Under the pieces are notes generated by a model. It was not told where the DNA came from and made no database searches. It worked only from the letters and a program-made list of their open reading frames with translations. A program made the translations under genes and the position numbers. DNA of 64,000 nucleotides from Sinomonas sp. R1AF57 (GTDB taxonomy: Bacteria; Actinomycetota; Actinomycetes; Actinomycetales; Micrococcaceae), in the NCBI RefSeq assembly GCF_002224485.1, contig NZ_CP022463.1, forward strand, positions 1,398,817 to 1,462,816, written 5' to 3'. Numbering within the stretch: the first letter of the stretch is position 1; each line of letters begins with the position of its first letter. Shown here piece after piece: positions 9,074 through 17,095 of this stretch.

Positions 9074-9840
9074 GCGCCGCTCCCCGCCGCGTCGGCGTGT
9101 CCCGTCGGCGCGGCAAGCCCGGCGACCTCGCGGATGAAGTCGACCGAGCGCCGGAAGACCGTGGGGGCGTCATTGTCGAGCGTCGCCACGTGGTAGCTGT
9201 CCCGGAGCCGGACAATGCGGATGTCGTCGCCGCCGTACAGGCGGGCGATCGCGGCGACGCTGCGTTCGCTCGTCACGACGCGGTCGACCGTGGAACGGAA
9301 GACGAGCAGGGGAGCGCTGGCGCTCGGAAGCGAGGCCACGGTGTCCCTGAACATCAGCTTCATCTGGTGCGCGGCCCGCACGGGAAGGCGGGCGTAGGCG
9401 CCCTCGTCGGCCCCGGCGAGCTTGATGTCGTTGGCGATTCCCGGCACCGAGCGCAGCGCGTGCTGGAGCAGCACCGAGACGTACGACCGGGGGTCGTCGA
9501 CCACGAGCGCGGGGTTGACCACGACGGCGCCCCCGACCTTCTGGCGCGCGGCGAGGCGGAGCGCGAGGGCGCCGCCCATGGACAGCCCGGCGGCGATCAC
9601 GGTCGAGCAGTCCTGGGCGAGTTCGTGGTACGCCGCTTCGTAGGCCTCGTACCACTCGCCCCAGGACCGGGTGGCAAGATCCTGCCACGACGTCCCATGG
9701 CCGGGCAGGAGCGGCGCGGAGACGCGGAAGCCCGCTTCCTGCAGGGCGTCGGCCCACGGCGCGACGCCGGCGAGGCTGCCGCCGAACCCGTGGCTGAGCG
9801 CGACCCCGATGGGGCCCGAGGGGCTGTCCATGCCATGCAT
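9070..9840 (-). CDS. Alpha/beta-hydrolase (carboxylesterase / monoacylglycerol lipase type)
   Basis: 256 residues with the alpha/beta-hydrolase fold: oxyanion-loop region LSHGFGGS, nucleophile elbow GLSMGG, a late Asp in STVDRVV and a His in DSYHVATLD, so the Ser-Asp-His triad is complete. The closest familiar types are carboxylesterases such as Est30 and monoacylglycerol lipases, which also have short cap regions. The likely substrate is a short- or medium-chain ester; nothing in the sequence names it. Start: ATG 9840; a second in-frame ATG nine bases later is possible, and neither has a strong ribosome binding site. It is the first gene of a two-gene operon with the membrane protein, overlapping by GTGA. 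A PlsC acyltransferase gene is divergent. Confidence 0.85.
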   Translation of the reverse strand: MHGMDSPSGPIGVALSHGFGGSLAGVAPWADALQEAGFRVSAPLLPGHGTSWQDLATRSWGEWYEAYEAAYHELAQDCSTVIAAGLSMGGALALRLAARQKVGGAVVVNPALVVDDPRSYVSVLLQHALRSVPGIANDIKLAGADEGAYARLPVRAAHQMKLMFRDTVASLPSASAPLLVFRSTVDRVVTSERSVAAIARLYGGDDIRIVRLRDSYHVATLDNDAPTVFRRSVDFIREVAGLAAPTGHADAAGSGA

Positions 9841-9952
9841 TATGCCCCGATCACGGCCGGAGTCTCCCGTGGGGCGAGCCTGCGCACGTCAGAAGAGACC
9901 ATGGGTCCATCGTGACACTCCGAGTGTGCGGGTGCACGCGCTCCCGTGACAC

Positions 9953-9958
9953 TACAGT
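9953..9958 (+). promoter_or_regulatory. -10 candidate TACAGT before plsC
   Basis: TACAGT is 36 nt before the TTG start. A 9-bp direct repeat CGTGACACT occurs at 9911-9919 and 9945-9953, the second copy touching the -10 box; it could be a regulator site. Confidence 0.35.
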
Positions 9959-9993
9959 GAGAGCAGCACCGGCCCACGGCGGAAGGCCCATCC

Positions 9994-10719
9994 TTGGTCT
10001 ACTGGATCCTGAAGCGGATCTTCATCGGTCCGATCGTCAAGCTGCTCTTCCGTCCCTGGATCAAGGGACTCGCGAACGTTCCCGGCGACGGGGCCGCCAT
10101 CCTGGCCTCCAACCACCTCTCGTTCTCCGACTCGATCTTCCTGCCGGTCATGGTCCATCGCCCCGTGGTGTTCCTCGCCAAGCAGGAGTACTTCACCGGC
10201 ACCGGACTCAAGGGGCGGCTCACGGCGCTGTTCTTCCGGGCGACGAACCAGCTGCCGATGAACCGCTCGGGCGGGGAGGCCTCCACCGCCTCGCTCGACG
10301 CCGGGGGCGGCGTCCTGCGCTCGGGGGGGCTCCTCGGCATCTACCCCGAAGGCACCCGGAGCCCGGACGGAAGGCTCTACCGGGGAAAGGTGGGCGTGGC
10401 GCGGCTCGCGCTGACGGCCCGTGTCCCCGTCGTCCCGGTGGCCATGATCGGCACCGAGAAGGTCCAGCCGATCGGGCAGCGCTTCCCGTCGATCCGCCGG
10501 GTCGGGATCGTGATCGGCCGCCCGCTCGACTTCTCGGAGTTCTACGACAGGGCCGAGGACCGCGGGGTGCAGCGCGAGGTCACCGACCGGATCATGCGCC
10601 ACATCCAGCAGCTCTCGGCGCAGGAGTACGCGGACGTCTACGCCGCCGTCGTGAAGGCCCAGCTGGCCGAGCAGGCGTCGCATGCGAAGCACCGCACCAG
10701 GGGAGGACACGACGTATAG
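9994..10719 (+). CDS. plsC: 1-acyl-sn-glycerol-3-phosphate acyltransferase (PlsC family)
   Basis: 241 residues. Transfers an acyl group to lysophosphatidic acid to make phosphatidic acid, at the inner face of the membrane. The catalytic NHxxxxD motif is present as NHLSFSD (His41, Asp46), and the substrate-binding EGTR motif is at 119-122. The amphipathic/hydrophobic N-terminus (MVYWILKRIF...) suits membrane association. The start codon is TTG 9994, supported by GGAAGG 7 nt upstream; no ATG or GTG is better placed. The syntenic M. tuberculosis gene Rv2182c is of the same family and also lies near class II DAHP synthase. It is followed after 65 nt by aroG, which has its own promoter. Confidence 0.88.
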   Translation: MVYWILKRIFIGPIVKLLFRPWIKGLANVPGDGAAILASNHLSFSDSIFLPVMVHRPVVFLAKQEYFTGTGLKGRLTALFFRATNQLPMNRSGGEASTASLDAGGGVLRSGGLLGIYPEGTRSPDGRLYRGKVGVARLALTARVPVVPVAMIGTEKVQPIGQRFPSIRRVGIVIGRPLDFSEFYDRAEDRGVQREVTDRIMRHIQQLSAQEYADVYAAVVKAQLAEQASHAKHRTRGGHDV

Positions 10720-10772
10720 GCGCCGGGCGCGACGCATAGGGTCCAGGACAGTGCCGCTATCCGCGGTGGGAC

Positions 10773-10778
10773 TAACCT
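10773..10778 (+). promoter_or_regulatory. -10 element TAACCT, leaderless start for aroG
   Basis: TAACCT, 6 nt, then GTG 10785. No ribosome binding site precedes the start, so the transcript probably begins with the start codon. Confidence 0.55.
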
Positions 10779-10784
10779 TGGATC

Positions 10785-12179
10785 GTGACTGATCTCTCCG
10801 TATCGCCCGCGGCCCGCTTCACCAGCACAGCGCAGAGCGGCGCAGCCGACTACCCGGGCCTCGACAACTGGCGTTCCCTGCCGATCTCCCAGCAGCCCAC
10901 GTGGGCGGACCCCGGGGCGTTCGACCGCGCGGTCGCCGAACTGTCGATCCTCCCGCCGCTCGTGTTCGCCGGCGAGGTCGACGTCCTGCGGGAGCGGCTC
11001 GCGGCCGCCGCCGAGGGGCGCGCGTTCCTGCTCCAGGGCGGCGACTGCGCCGAGACGTTCGGGGCGGCGACTGCCGACAAGATCAGCGCCCGCGTGCGCA
11101 CAATCCTCCAGATGGCCGTGGTCCTGACGTACGGCGCACAGCTTCCGGTCATCAAGATGGGGCGCATGGCCGGGCAGTTCGCCAAGCCCCGCTCGTCCAA
11201 CGATGAGACGCGCGACGGCGTGACCCTGCCCGCCTACCGGGGCGACATCGTCAACGGCTACGACTTCACTCCGGAGTCCCGGGCCCACGACGCGAACCGC
11301 ATGCTCCGCGCCTACCACACCTCGGCCTCGACCCTGAACCTCATCCGGGCCTTCACACAGGGCGGCTTCGCAGACCTGCGCCTCGTGCACATGTGGAACA
11401 AGGGCTTCACCGAGAACCCCGCCCACGCCCGCTACGAGTCGCTCGCCCGCGAGATCGACCGGGCGATCAAGTTCATGGACTCCTGCGGCGCGGACTTCGA
11501 GGCACTCAAGCGGGTCGAGTTCTTCGCGAGCCACGAGGCGCTCCTGCTGGACTACGAGCGGCCGCTCACGCGCATCGACTCGCGCACGGGCCTGCCCTAC
11601 GACACCTCCGCCCACTTCCTCTGGATCGGCGAGCGCACGCGCGAGCTCGACCACGCGCACGTGGACTTCCTCTCGCGGGTCCGCAACCCGATCGGGGTCA
11701 AGCTCGGCCCGTCGACCACCGGCGACGACGCACTGCGCCTCATCGACCGCCTCGACCCCGAGCGCGAGCCCGGCCGGCTGACGTTCATCACGCGCATGGG
11801 TGCGAAGAACATCCGCGAGAAGCTTCCGCCCGTGATCGAGAAGGTCACCGCCTCGGGCGCGCGGGTCCTCTGGGTCACCGACCCGATGCACGGCAACACG
11901 GTCACGAGCCAGAACGGCTACAAGACGCGCCGCTTCGACGACGTGGTGGACGAGGTCCGCGGCTTCTTCGAGGTGCACGAGTCCCTGGGCACGATCCCTG
12001 GCGGCCTGCACATGGAGATGACGGGCGACGACGTGGCCGAGTGCCTGGGCGGCTCCGATCCGATCGACGAGGACGCGTTCGCCGACCGCTACGAGTCGGT
12101 GTGCGACCCGCGACTGAACCACATGCAGTCGCTCGAGATGGCCTTCCTCGTGGCGAGCGCCCTCTCCAAGAGGGCCTGA
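10785..12179 (+). CDS. aroG: Class II 3-deoxy-7-phosphoheptulonate synthase
   Basis: 464 residues. Condenses phosphoenolpyruvate and erythrose 4-phosphate to DAHP, the first step of the shikimate pathway to aromatic amino acids. This is the plant-like class II enzyme, as in M. tuberculosis Rv2178c: it shows LQGGDCAETF, the conserved KMGRMAGQFAKPRSS region and the C-terminal WVTDPMHGNT segment. Length fits the class (about 460). In M. tuberculosis this enzyme is regulated by aromatic amino acids and by complex formation with chorismate mutase; no mutase gene lies beside it here. GTG 10785 is the first codon of the conserved N-terminus and is positioned for leaderless translation. Confidence 0.95.
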   Translation: MTDLSVSPAARFTSTAQSGAADYPGLDNWRSLPISQQPTWADPGAFDRAVAELSILPPLVFAGEVDVLRERLAAAAEGRAFLLQGGDCAETFGAATADKISARVRTILQMAVVLTYGAQLPVIKMGRMAGQFAKPRSSNDETRDGVTLPAYRGDIVNGYDFTPESRAHDANRMLRAYHTSASTLNLIRAFTQGGFADLRLVHMWNKGFTENPAHARYESLAREIDRAIKFMDSCGADFEALKRVEFFASHEALLLDYERPLTRIDSRTGLPYDTSAHFLWIGERTRELDHAHVDFLSRVRNPIGVKLGPSTTGDDALRLIDRLDPEREPGRLTFITRMGAKNIREKLPPVIEKVTASGARVLWVTDPMHGNTVTSQNGYKTRRFDDVVDEVRGFFEVHESLGTIPGGLHMEMTGDDVAECLGGSDPIDEDAFADRYESVCDPRLNHMQSLEMAFLVASALSKRA

Positions 12180-12203
12180 GGGAGGTGTTCCCGGCCAGGC
12201 CGC

Positions 12204-14183
12204 TCAGACGACGGTGAGCGTCACCGTGCTGCCCTCCGGCACGTCCGCGTCCACGGGGTCCTGGGCGCGGACCGTGCCGAAGAAGCCACCGAGCACCTTC
12301 TCGATGCGCACGTCGAAGCCCAGCTTCCTCAACGCGTCAGCGGCCTGGTCGGCCTGCTTTCCCACGTAGTTGGGGACCCTGACCAGCTTGGGGCCCTTGG
12401 AGATGGTCAGCGTCACCTTGCCGCCCTTCGTCAGCGCCGTTCCGGCGCCGGGGGACTGGGCGGCAACGGCGCCCTTCGGTATGCTGCGGTCGTTGACCTC
12501 GTCCGCACTCACCACCGGGTCCAGGCCGGCCGCGCGCAGCGCCGCAAGTGCCTCAGACTGGCTCTTGCCGACCACTTGCGGGACCGGGATGGGCTGCGGG
12601 CCCTTGGAGACCGTGAGGGCGACGGCGGCGCCCCGCCTCAGCGGGGTGCCCGGACCCGGGTCCTGGGCGGTGACGGTCCCCGCAGCCGCGGTCTCGCTGT
12701 AGGCCTCGGTCACCGCGCCGAGAGCCATCTGGGCGCGCGCGATGCCCGCCTTGGCCTCGTCGAGGGAGCGGCCGCGCAGGTCCTCGAGCGGGAACAGCTG
12801 CGGTCCCTTCGACACCAGGAGGCTCACGCCCTGGAACCTGCGGATCTCGGTTCCCCCGGGGGGCGTGCTTCCGACGATGAGGCCGGCCGCCACGGCGTCG
12901 TCGAACACGTCCTGGGTCGAGAAGGCGAGTCCGGCACGCTCGAACAGGGGCGTCGCCTGGGCCACCGTGAGCTCCTTGACGTTCGGCACGGTGGCGGCGG
13001 CTCCCGGCCCCACGCCGAAGAACCAGCCCGCGAGGGCGGCGACGAGGGCCAGGACGATGACGATGAGCGCCCAGACGACTCCTCGCCGTCGCCCTCCGGG
13101 AGCGAGCGTCTTCGTGGGCGTCGCGGCCGCGGTAGCGGCCTCCCGAGCGGCGTCGCGTTCTCGCTTCCGTGCCTGGCGGGGAGTCCCAGGGGCGGGAACC
13201 GTCGCATGCGGCATCACGGTGGTGTGGTTGGCTGACACGGCGCCGATGACCTCGGTCCGGGCCGCCGGAAGGACGTCGGTCCGCGCGGAGCCGGTCTGTG
13301 GGAGGTGCTCCGTGGAGCCCGCGCGGAGGTCGAGCTGCGCATCGCTCAGGTGGGTGCGGATGTGCCGGATCTCACCGAGGAGAGCCTCTGCATCGACGGG
13401 CCGGTCCTCGGGATCCCTCGCCGCGGCCCACTGCACCAGTTCGTCGAGCTCCGGGGACAGCCCGGGAACGAGCTCGGAGGGGGGTGGCACGTCCGCCGTG
13501 AGGTGCTGGTAGGCGATCTGGTCCGGAAGGTCGCCGCGGAACGGCTGGCGTCCCGTGAGGAGCTCGTAGAGCATGATCCCCACGGAGTAGAGGTCGCTGC
13601 GGGCGTCGCCCCCAGTGCGCTGTACCAGCTCCGGGGCGATGTAGGCCACGGTTCCCAGAGTCAGGCCGGTGCTGGTCGACGCCGTCGCAGCCCGCGCCAG
13701 GCCGAAGTCCGCGACCTTGATCTGGCCGGAGTCGCCCAGGAGCACGTTCTCAGGCTTGATGTCGCGGTGCACCAGCCCGGCCGCATGGGCGGCTGCGAGG
13801 CCCTCGACGACGGCATAGATGAGCGCGAGGGCCTGCTTCGGGGCGAGCGGGCCGGACTCGTTGAGGAGCTGGCGCAGGTTCCTGCCCGGGACGTACTCCA
13901 TGACGAGGAAGAAGACGTCCCCGTCGTGCCCGCGGTCCAGCACCGACACGACGTGGGGGTGGGACAGCCGCGCCGCGGCCTTGGCCTCGTGCTCGAGGCG
14001 CTCCGCGAAGCTGGGGTCCTGGCTCAGGTGGGGATGGAGGACCTTGAGGGCCACCTCGCGCTCGAGGTTCGTGTCGCTGGCCACGTACACCGTCGCCATG
14101 CCGCCGATCGCAAGGCGCGACTCCACGCGGTACCGGCCGCCAACGAGCGAGCCGACGAGCGCGTCGCTCAGCTTTCCGTTCAC
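12204..14183 (-). CDS. PASTA-domain serine/threonine protein kinase (PknL-like position)
   Basis: 659 residues, a membrane receptor kinase. Kinase domain about residues 17-275: catalytic Lys47 (VALKVL), HRDIKPEN with Asp141, DFG at 159-161, and the APE region (IAPEL), all intact. A Thr/Pro/Ala-rich linker leads to one transmembrane helix (about 369-390), then four extracellular PASTA repeats of about 65 residues (397-659) that would sense peptidoglycan fragments or lipid II. By position, near aroG and an Rv2175c-like gene, it corresponds to M. tuberculosis pknL, but that protein lacks PASTA repeats. The GTG start follows a TAGGAT box by 6 nt, i.e. leaderless. Its likely targets are cell wall and division proteins; this is inference. 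Confidence 0.92.
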   Translation of the reverse strand: MNGKLSDALVGSLVGGRYRVESRLAIGGMATVYVASDTNLEREVALKVLHPHLSQDPSFAERLEHEAKAAARLSHPHVVSVLDRGHDGDVFFLVMEYVPGRNLRQLLNESGPLAPKQALALIYAVVEGLAAAHAAGLVHRDIKPENVLLGDSGQIKVADFGLARAATASTSTGLTLGTVAYIAPELVQRTGGDARSDLYSVGIMLYELLTGRQPFRGDLPDQIAYQHLTADVPPPSELVPGLSPELDELVQWAAARDPEDRPVDAEALLGEIRHIRTHLSDAQLDLRAGSTEHLPQTGSARTDVLPAARTEVIGAVSANHTTVMPHATVPAPGTPRQARKRERDAAREAATAAATPTKTLAPGGRRRGVVWALIVIVLALVAALAGWFFGVGPGAAATVPNVKELTVAQATPLFERAGLAFSTQDVFDDAVAAGLIVGSTPPGGTEIRRFQGVSLLVSKGPQLFPLEDLRGRSLDEAKAGIARAQMALGAVTEAYSETAAAGTVTAQDPGPGTPLRRGAAVALTVSKGPQPIPVPQVVGKSQSEALAALRAAGLDPVVSADEVNDRSIPKGAVAAQSPGAGTALTKGGKVTLTISKGPKLVRVPNYVGKQADQAADALRKLGFDVRIEKVLGGFFGTVRAQDPVDADVPEGSTVTLTVV

Positions 14184-14189
14184 TCCTCG

Positions 14190-14195
14190 ATCCTA
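14190..14195 (-). promoter_or_regulatory. -10 element TAGGAT, leaderless start for the PASTA kinase gene
   Basis: On the minus strand TAGGAT is followed by 6 nt (CGAGGA) and GTG 14183. The GAGGA touches the start codon, too close to act as a ribosome binding site. Confidence 0.55.
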
Positions 14196-14238
14196 TGCCG
14201 TGCCCGGCGTCCGGCGCCGACTGGGCTCGATGGCCGCC

Positions 14239-15396
14239 TCAGCGGAACGTGTCGCGGTGGGACTTGATCGCTGCGACGTACGCCTTCGTGTCGTCGTACA
14301 TGCCGTGCTTGCTCACGGAGTACTGGCCCTGGTAGTAGCCCGCGATGGCAGTGTCCTCGTCCTTGCTGGTGCGCAGCAGGGCCCGGATGATCGCAATGCC
14401 GGCCGTGGCGTTGTCGCGCGGGTCGAGCAGGTTGAGCCTGCGCCCGACGAGGTCCGACGCCCAGGTCCCCGAAGACGGCACGATCTGCATGGCGCCGATC
14501 GCGTTGGCAGGGGAGACAGCCCGCTGGCTGAAGCCGGACTCCTGGTACGCGAACGCCAGCGCGAGGGCCGGGTCCACGCCCATGGAGCGCGCGGTGCCAG
14601 CGATGATCTGCTTCATCTCCTCCCGCCCCGGCACGGGTGCAGCGTTGAGCAGCCGCTTGTTCTCATTCGCCGAGGCGACGACGGGGTCCGGGTACTTGTA
14701 GCCGAGGAACGTGTCGCCGACGAGTGGCTGCGGGGCCGCCGACGATGCCGGCGCGACCGCAGCCGCGGGCTGGGCGGTCCCCGGGATCTGGAGCGGCTTG
14801 CCCGGGTAGATCACGCTCGTGAGGCTCAGCCGGTTGGCGGCGAGGAGGTCGCCGATGGGCACGTTGAGCCGGGCGCTGATCCCGTAGAGCGTGTCGCCTG
14901 GCTTGATCGTGTAGGTCGTGCCAGCGGCCGTGGAGGGAGCCGATGCCGGCTGGCGCTGCGCCGCTGGCTCCGCCGATGCTGTGCCCGTGAGCCGGAGCTT
15001 CTGCCCGGGGTAGATGACCGTGGAGGGGGTGAGCTTGTTGAGCGCAAGCACATCCGCCACCTTCAGCCCGTACCGTCCCGCGATCGACGTCACCGTGTCG
15101 CCGCTGCGGATCGTGTAGTCGGCCGGCGGGGTTGTCTGGGCGGGCGCCTGGGCTGGGGCGAGCCGCGATGGCACGAGGGCCGCGATCTCGGACGCGGGGA
15201 CGACGGCGGCCTGCTGGCCTGCGCGTTCCATCGCAGCGGAGAGCGACCCGGGGACGTGCACGGCCGGGGCGGCCGAGGCGGGAGCCGCGAGCGCCAAGGA
15301 CGAGAGTGCCACGGCGGGGAGCACCGCGGTGGTCGCGGCGACGAGGGGGAAGGTGGGCTTGGCAGCGGTCGTGCTGGTCGTGCCTGACGTGCTCAT
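14239..15396 (-). CDS. Secreted LysM peptidoglycan hydrolase with lytic transglycosylase domain
   Basis: 385 residues. A Sec signal peptide (about 1-43, ending near ASAAP) is followed by two LysM domains (about 93-136 and 161-204) that bind glycan chains, Pro/Ala-rich linkers, and a C-terminal SLT-type transglycosylase domain (about 260-385) with catalytic Glu286 in AYQESGFS and the GAMQIVPSS motif. It should cleave glycan strands outside the membrane during growth or daughter cell separation. The start is ATG 15396, fixed by a perfect AGGAGG at 7 nt; an upstream in-frame ATG at 15441 lacks one. The leader has an unusual regulatory layout (see 15404-15503). Lies between the PASTA kinase gene and an Rv2175c-like gene. 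Confidence 0.92.
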   Translation of the reverse strand: MSTSGTTSTTAAKPTFPLVAATTAVLPAVALSSLALAAPASAAPAVHVPGSLSAAMERAGQQAAVVPASEIAALVPSRLAPAQAPAQTTPPADYTIRSGDTVTSIAGRYGLKVADVLALNKLTPSTVIYPGQKLRLTGTASAEPAAQRQPASAPSTAAGTTYTIKPGDTLYGISARLNVPIGDLLAANRLSLTSVIYPGKPLQIPGTAQPAAAVAPASSAAPQPLVGDTFLGYKYPDPVVASANENKRLLNAAPVPGREEMKQIIAGTARSMGVDPALALAFAYQESGFSQRAVSPANAIGAMQIVPSSGTWASDLVGRRLNLLDPRDNATAGIAIIRALLRTSKDEDTAIAGYYQGQYSVSKHGMYDDTKAYVAAIKSHRDTFR

Positions 15397-15403
15397 CGGT
15401 CGT

Positions 15404-15452
15404 CCTCCTGGAGCGGCGGATGGTGTGTCACTCCTGTGCAAGGAGGTACACC
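15404..15452 (-). promoter_or_regulatory. Leader hairpin with anti-Shine-Dalgarno sequence, LysM gene
   Basis: In the mRNA, CCTCCT (15446-15441) can pair with AGGAG (15435-15431), flanked by GGTGT/ACACC, or with the true ribosome binding site AGGAGG (15409-15404). The two pairings exclude each other, so the leader could switch translation on or off. The structure begins about 2 nt after the predicted transcription start. Confidence 0.35.
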
Positions 15453-15460
15453 TGATAAAG

Positions 15461-15503
15461 ACGTTATGTTTGTGAATTCTCTGACTGATGTTACGGGAGT
15501 GAC
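15461..15503 (-). promoter_or_regulatory. Promoter and MtrA-like direct repeat for the LysM gene
   Basis: A -10 candidate TAACGT lies at 15466-15461. The -35 position has no TTGACA-like box, but immediately upstream is a direct repeat GTCAC-N4-GTAAC (15503-15490). Paired GTCAC/GTAAC repeats are the type of site used by the response regulator MtrA, which controls cell wall hydrolase genes in actinobacteria. A poor -35 with an abutting repeat fits an activated promoter. Confidence 0.4.
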
Positions 15504-15625
15504 GATTGCGAATCTCTCACGAATTACCAAGCGGCACAAGATAAGGCTTCCCGGGGTGGGGTCGCCGTCCTTTTCGGCGGTGGCGCGACTAGGTGCGCAG
15601 CGCCGCGTCATGGCACGCTAAGGGC

Positions 15626-15979
15626 GTGAGTGATATTGAGAACCTGGTGTCGGAATGGCTGCCCCTGCCGGACGTCGCCGAGCGGCTGGGCTGCACGGTC
15701 ACCAAGGTGCACGGGCTCCTGGACGAGCGCGCCCTCGTGGCGCTTCGCGTCGGCGAGCGGAAGATCCGATCGGTCCCCGCCCTCTTCCTGGAGGGAGACC
15801 ATGTAGTGGACAGCCTCAAGGGCACGATCGCCGTCCTGGCGGACGCGGGTTTCAGTGACGAGGAACTCGTCGCGTGGCTCTACACGCCGGACGAGTCCCT
15901 CCGCGGCCGCCCGATCGACGCCCTGCGCGAAGGCCGCAAGACCGAGATCCGGCGCCGGGCCCAGATCCTGGCCTGGTAG
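15626..15979 (+). CDS. Rv2175c-family DNA-binding protein
   Basis: 117 residues, a winged helix-turn-helix protein: WLPLPDVAERLGC, KVHGLLDERALVALR and the C-terminal RPIDALREGRKTEIRRRAQ match M. tuberculosis Rv2175c along its length. In M. tuberculosis Rv2175c is phosphorylated by the adjacent kinase PknL at an N-terminal threonine, which reduces DNA binding. Here the N-terminal tail is short (MSDIENLVSEWL) and has no threonine, so that control would have to use another residue. The start GTG 15626 is preferred because conserved sequence follows at once; a CACGCT box 6 nt before it resembles the leaderless arrangement but is a poor -10. Tail-to-tail with the polyprenyl synthase gene, 3 nt apart. 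Confidence 0.85.
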   Translation: MSDIENLVSEWLPLPDVAERLGCTVTKVHGLLDERALVALRVGERKIRSVPALFLEGDHVVDSLKGTIAVLADAGFSDEELVAWLYTPDESLRGRPIDALREGRKTEIRRRAQILAW

Positions 15980-15982
15980 GCG

Positions 15983-17089
15983 TCAGGAAGCCCTGCGGAC
16001 CGCGGCGCGCCCGAGCGCTTCGAGCGCGCCGCGGACCACACCGTCCAAAGGGAGCCTGTCCAGCGCCGAGAAGGCGCGCTCGGCCAGTTCGTCGATGAGC
16101 CGCTCCGTGGACTCCAGTGCTCCGGTGGCCGCGACCACGTCGCGGAGCCGGTCGACCTCGGCGAGGGTGAGGGACGCGTTGCCGAGGCCGTGCTCGAGCT
16201 CCGTGCGGGCGGCCTCGCCCGCTGCATCGAGGGCGAGGGCGACCAGCACGGTCCGCTTTCCCTCCCGGAGGTCGTCCCCGGCGGGCTTTCCTGTGGTGAG
16301 CGGGTCCCCGAAGACGCCCAGGACGTCGTCGCGCAGCTGGAACGCCTCCCCGAGCGGCAGGGAGAATTCCGAGTACCCTCGCAGCAGGGCCTCGTCCGCC
16401 CCGGCGAGCGCGCCGCCGATCCCGAGGGGATGCTCCGTGGAGTACTTCGCAGACTTGTAGCGGATCACCGTCCGTGCCCGCTGCACGGCATCCTCACGCG
16501 GCCGGACCGGCCCGGCGACCTCCTCGAGCACGTCGAGGTACTGGCCGGCCATCACCTCCGCCCTCATCGCGTTGAAGAGGCGCCGGGCGGACGAGCCCGA
16601 CGCCGCCGCCCGGCCCACCGCGGTGAAGGCCTCTTCGCTGAAGGACAGGCACAGGTCGCCCGTGAGGATCGCGGCGGCCTGGCCGAAGCGCTCGGGGTCA
16701 AGCGCCCATCCCGAATCCCCGTGCAGGTTCGAGAAGCGGCGGTGCACGCTCGGGGCGCCGCGCCGGGTGTCCGAACGGTCGATGATGTCGTCATGGATCA
16801 GGGCCGCGGCCTGGAACAGCTCGAGCGCCGCCCCCGCCCGGACAGGTTCCGCGGCGAGCTCTGCGCCCCCGGCGCCCCGCCACCCCCAGTAGGAGAGCAT
16901 GGCCCGCAGCCGCTTCCCGCCGGCCACGAGACCCGAGATGGCGTCCATGAGCGGCGCGACATCGCCGGACACGCCGGCCATGCTCTGCCGCTGCTCCTCG
17001 AGGAAGGCGCCGAGCTCGGCATTCAGTGCTTCGCGGTAGCGCGCCTGCTCGGCCTCGTGGACGGTGGGAGCGGTGCTGGGCTTCTGCAT
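15983..17089 (-). CDS. Polyprenyl diphosphate synthase (GGPP/FPP synthase type)
   Basis: 368 residues, trans-isoprenyl diphosphate synthase. The first Asp-rich motif reads HDDIIDRSDTRRG and the second QLRDDVLGVFGDP, followed by KRTVLVALAL, so both metal-binding sites are intact. It elongates allylic diphosphates with isopentenyl diphosphate to a C15-C20 or longer product, for quinone, carotenoid or polyprenyl carrier synthesis; chain length is not readable with confidence. The M. tuberculosis gene in the equivalent place is idsA2 (Rv2173). ATG 17089 lies 6 nt after the stop of the lipoprotein gene, so the two are probably one operon; the ribosome binding site is weak. No threonine- or heme-pathway neighbours point to a specific product. 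Confidence 0.9.
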   Translation of the reverse strand: MQKPSTAPTVHEAEQARYREALNAELGAFLEEQRQSMAGVSGDVAPLMDAISGLVAGGKRLRAMLSYWGWRGAGGAELAAEPVRAGAALELFQAAALIHDDIIDRSDTRRGAPSVHRRFSNLHGDSGWALDPERFGQAAAILTGDLCLSFSEEAFTAVGRAAASGSSARRLFNAMRAEVMAGQYLDVLEEVAGPVRPREDAVQRARTVIRYKSAKYSTEHPLGIGGALAGADEALLRGYSEFSLPLGEAFQLRDDVLGVFGDPLTTGKPAGDDLREGKRTVLVALALDAAGEAARTELEHGLGNASLTLAEVDRLRDVVAATGALESTERLIDELAERAFSALDRLPLDGVVRGALEALGRAAVRRAS

Positions 17090-17095
17090 CTGGGC

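Noticed and set aside
15421-15625. Possible ydaO (c-di-AMP) riboswitch before the LysM gene
   Set aside because: Such switches precede cell wall hydrolases in actinobacteria, but I could not find the expected conserved core in this short leader, and the transcript likely starts too close to the gene.
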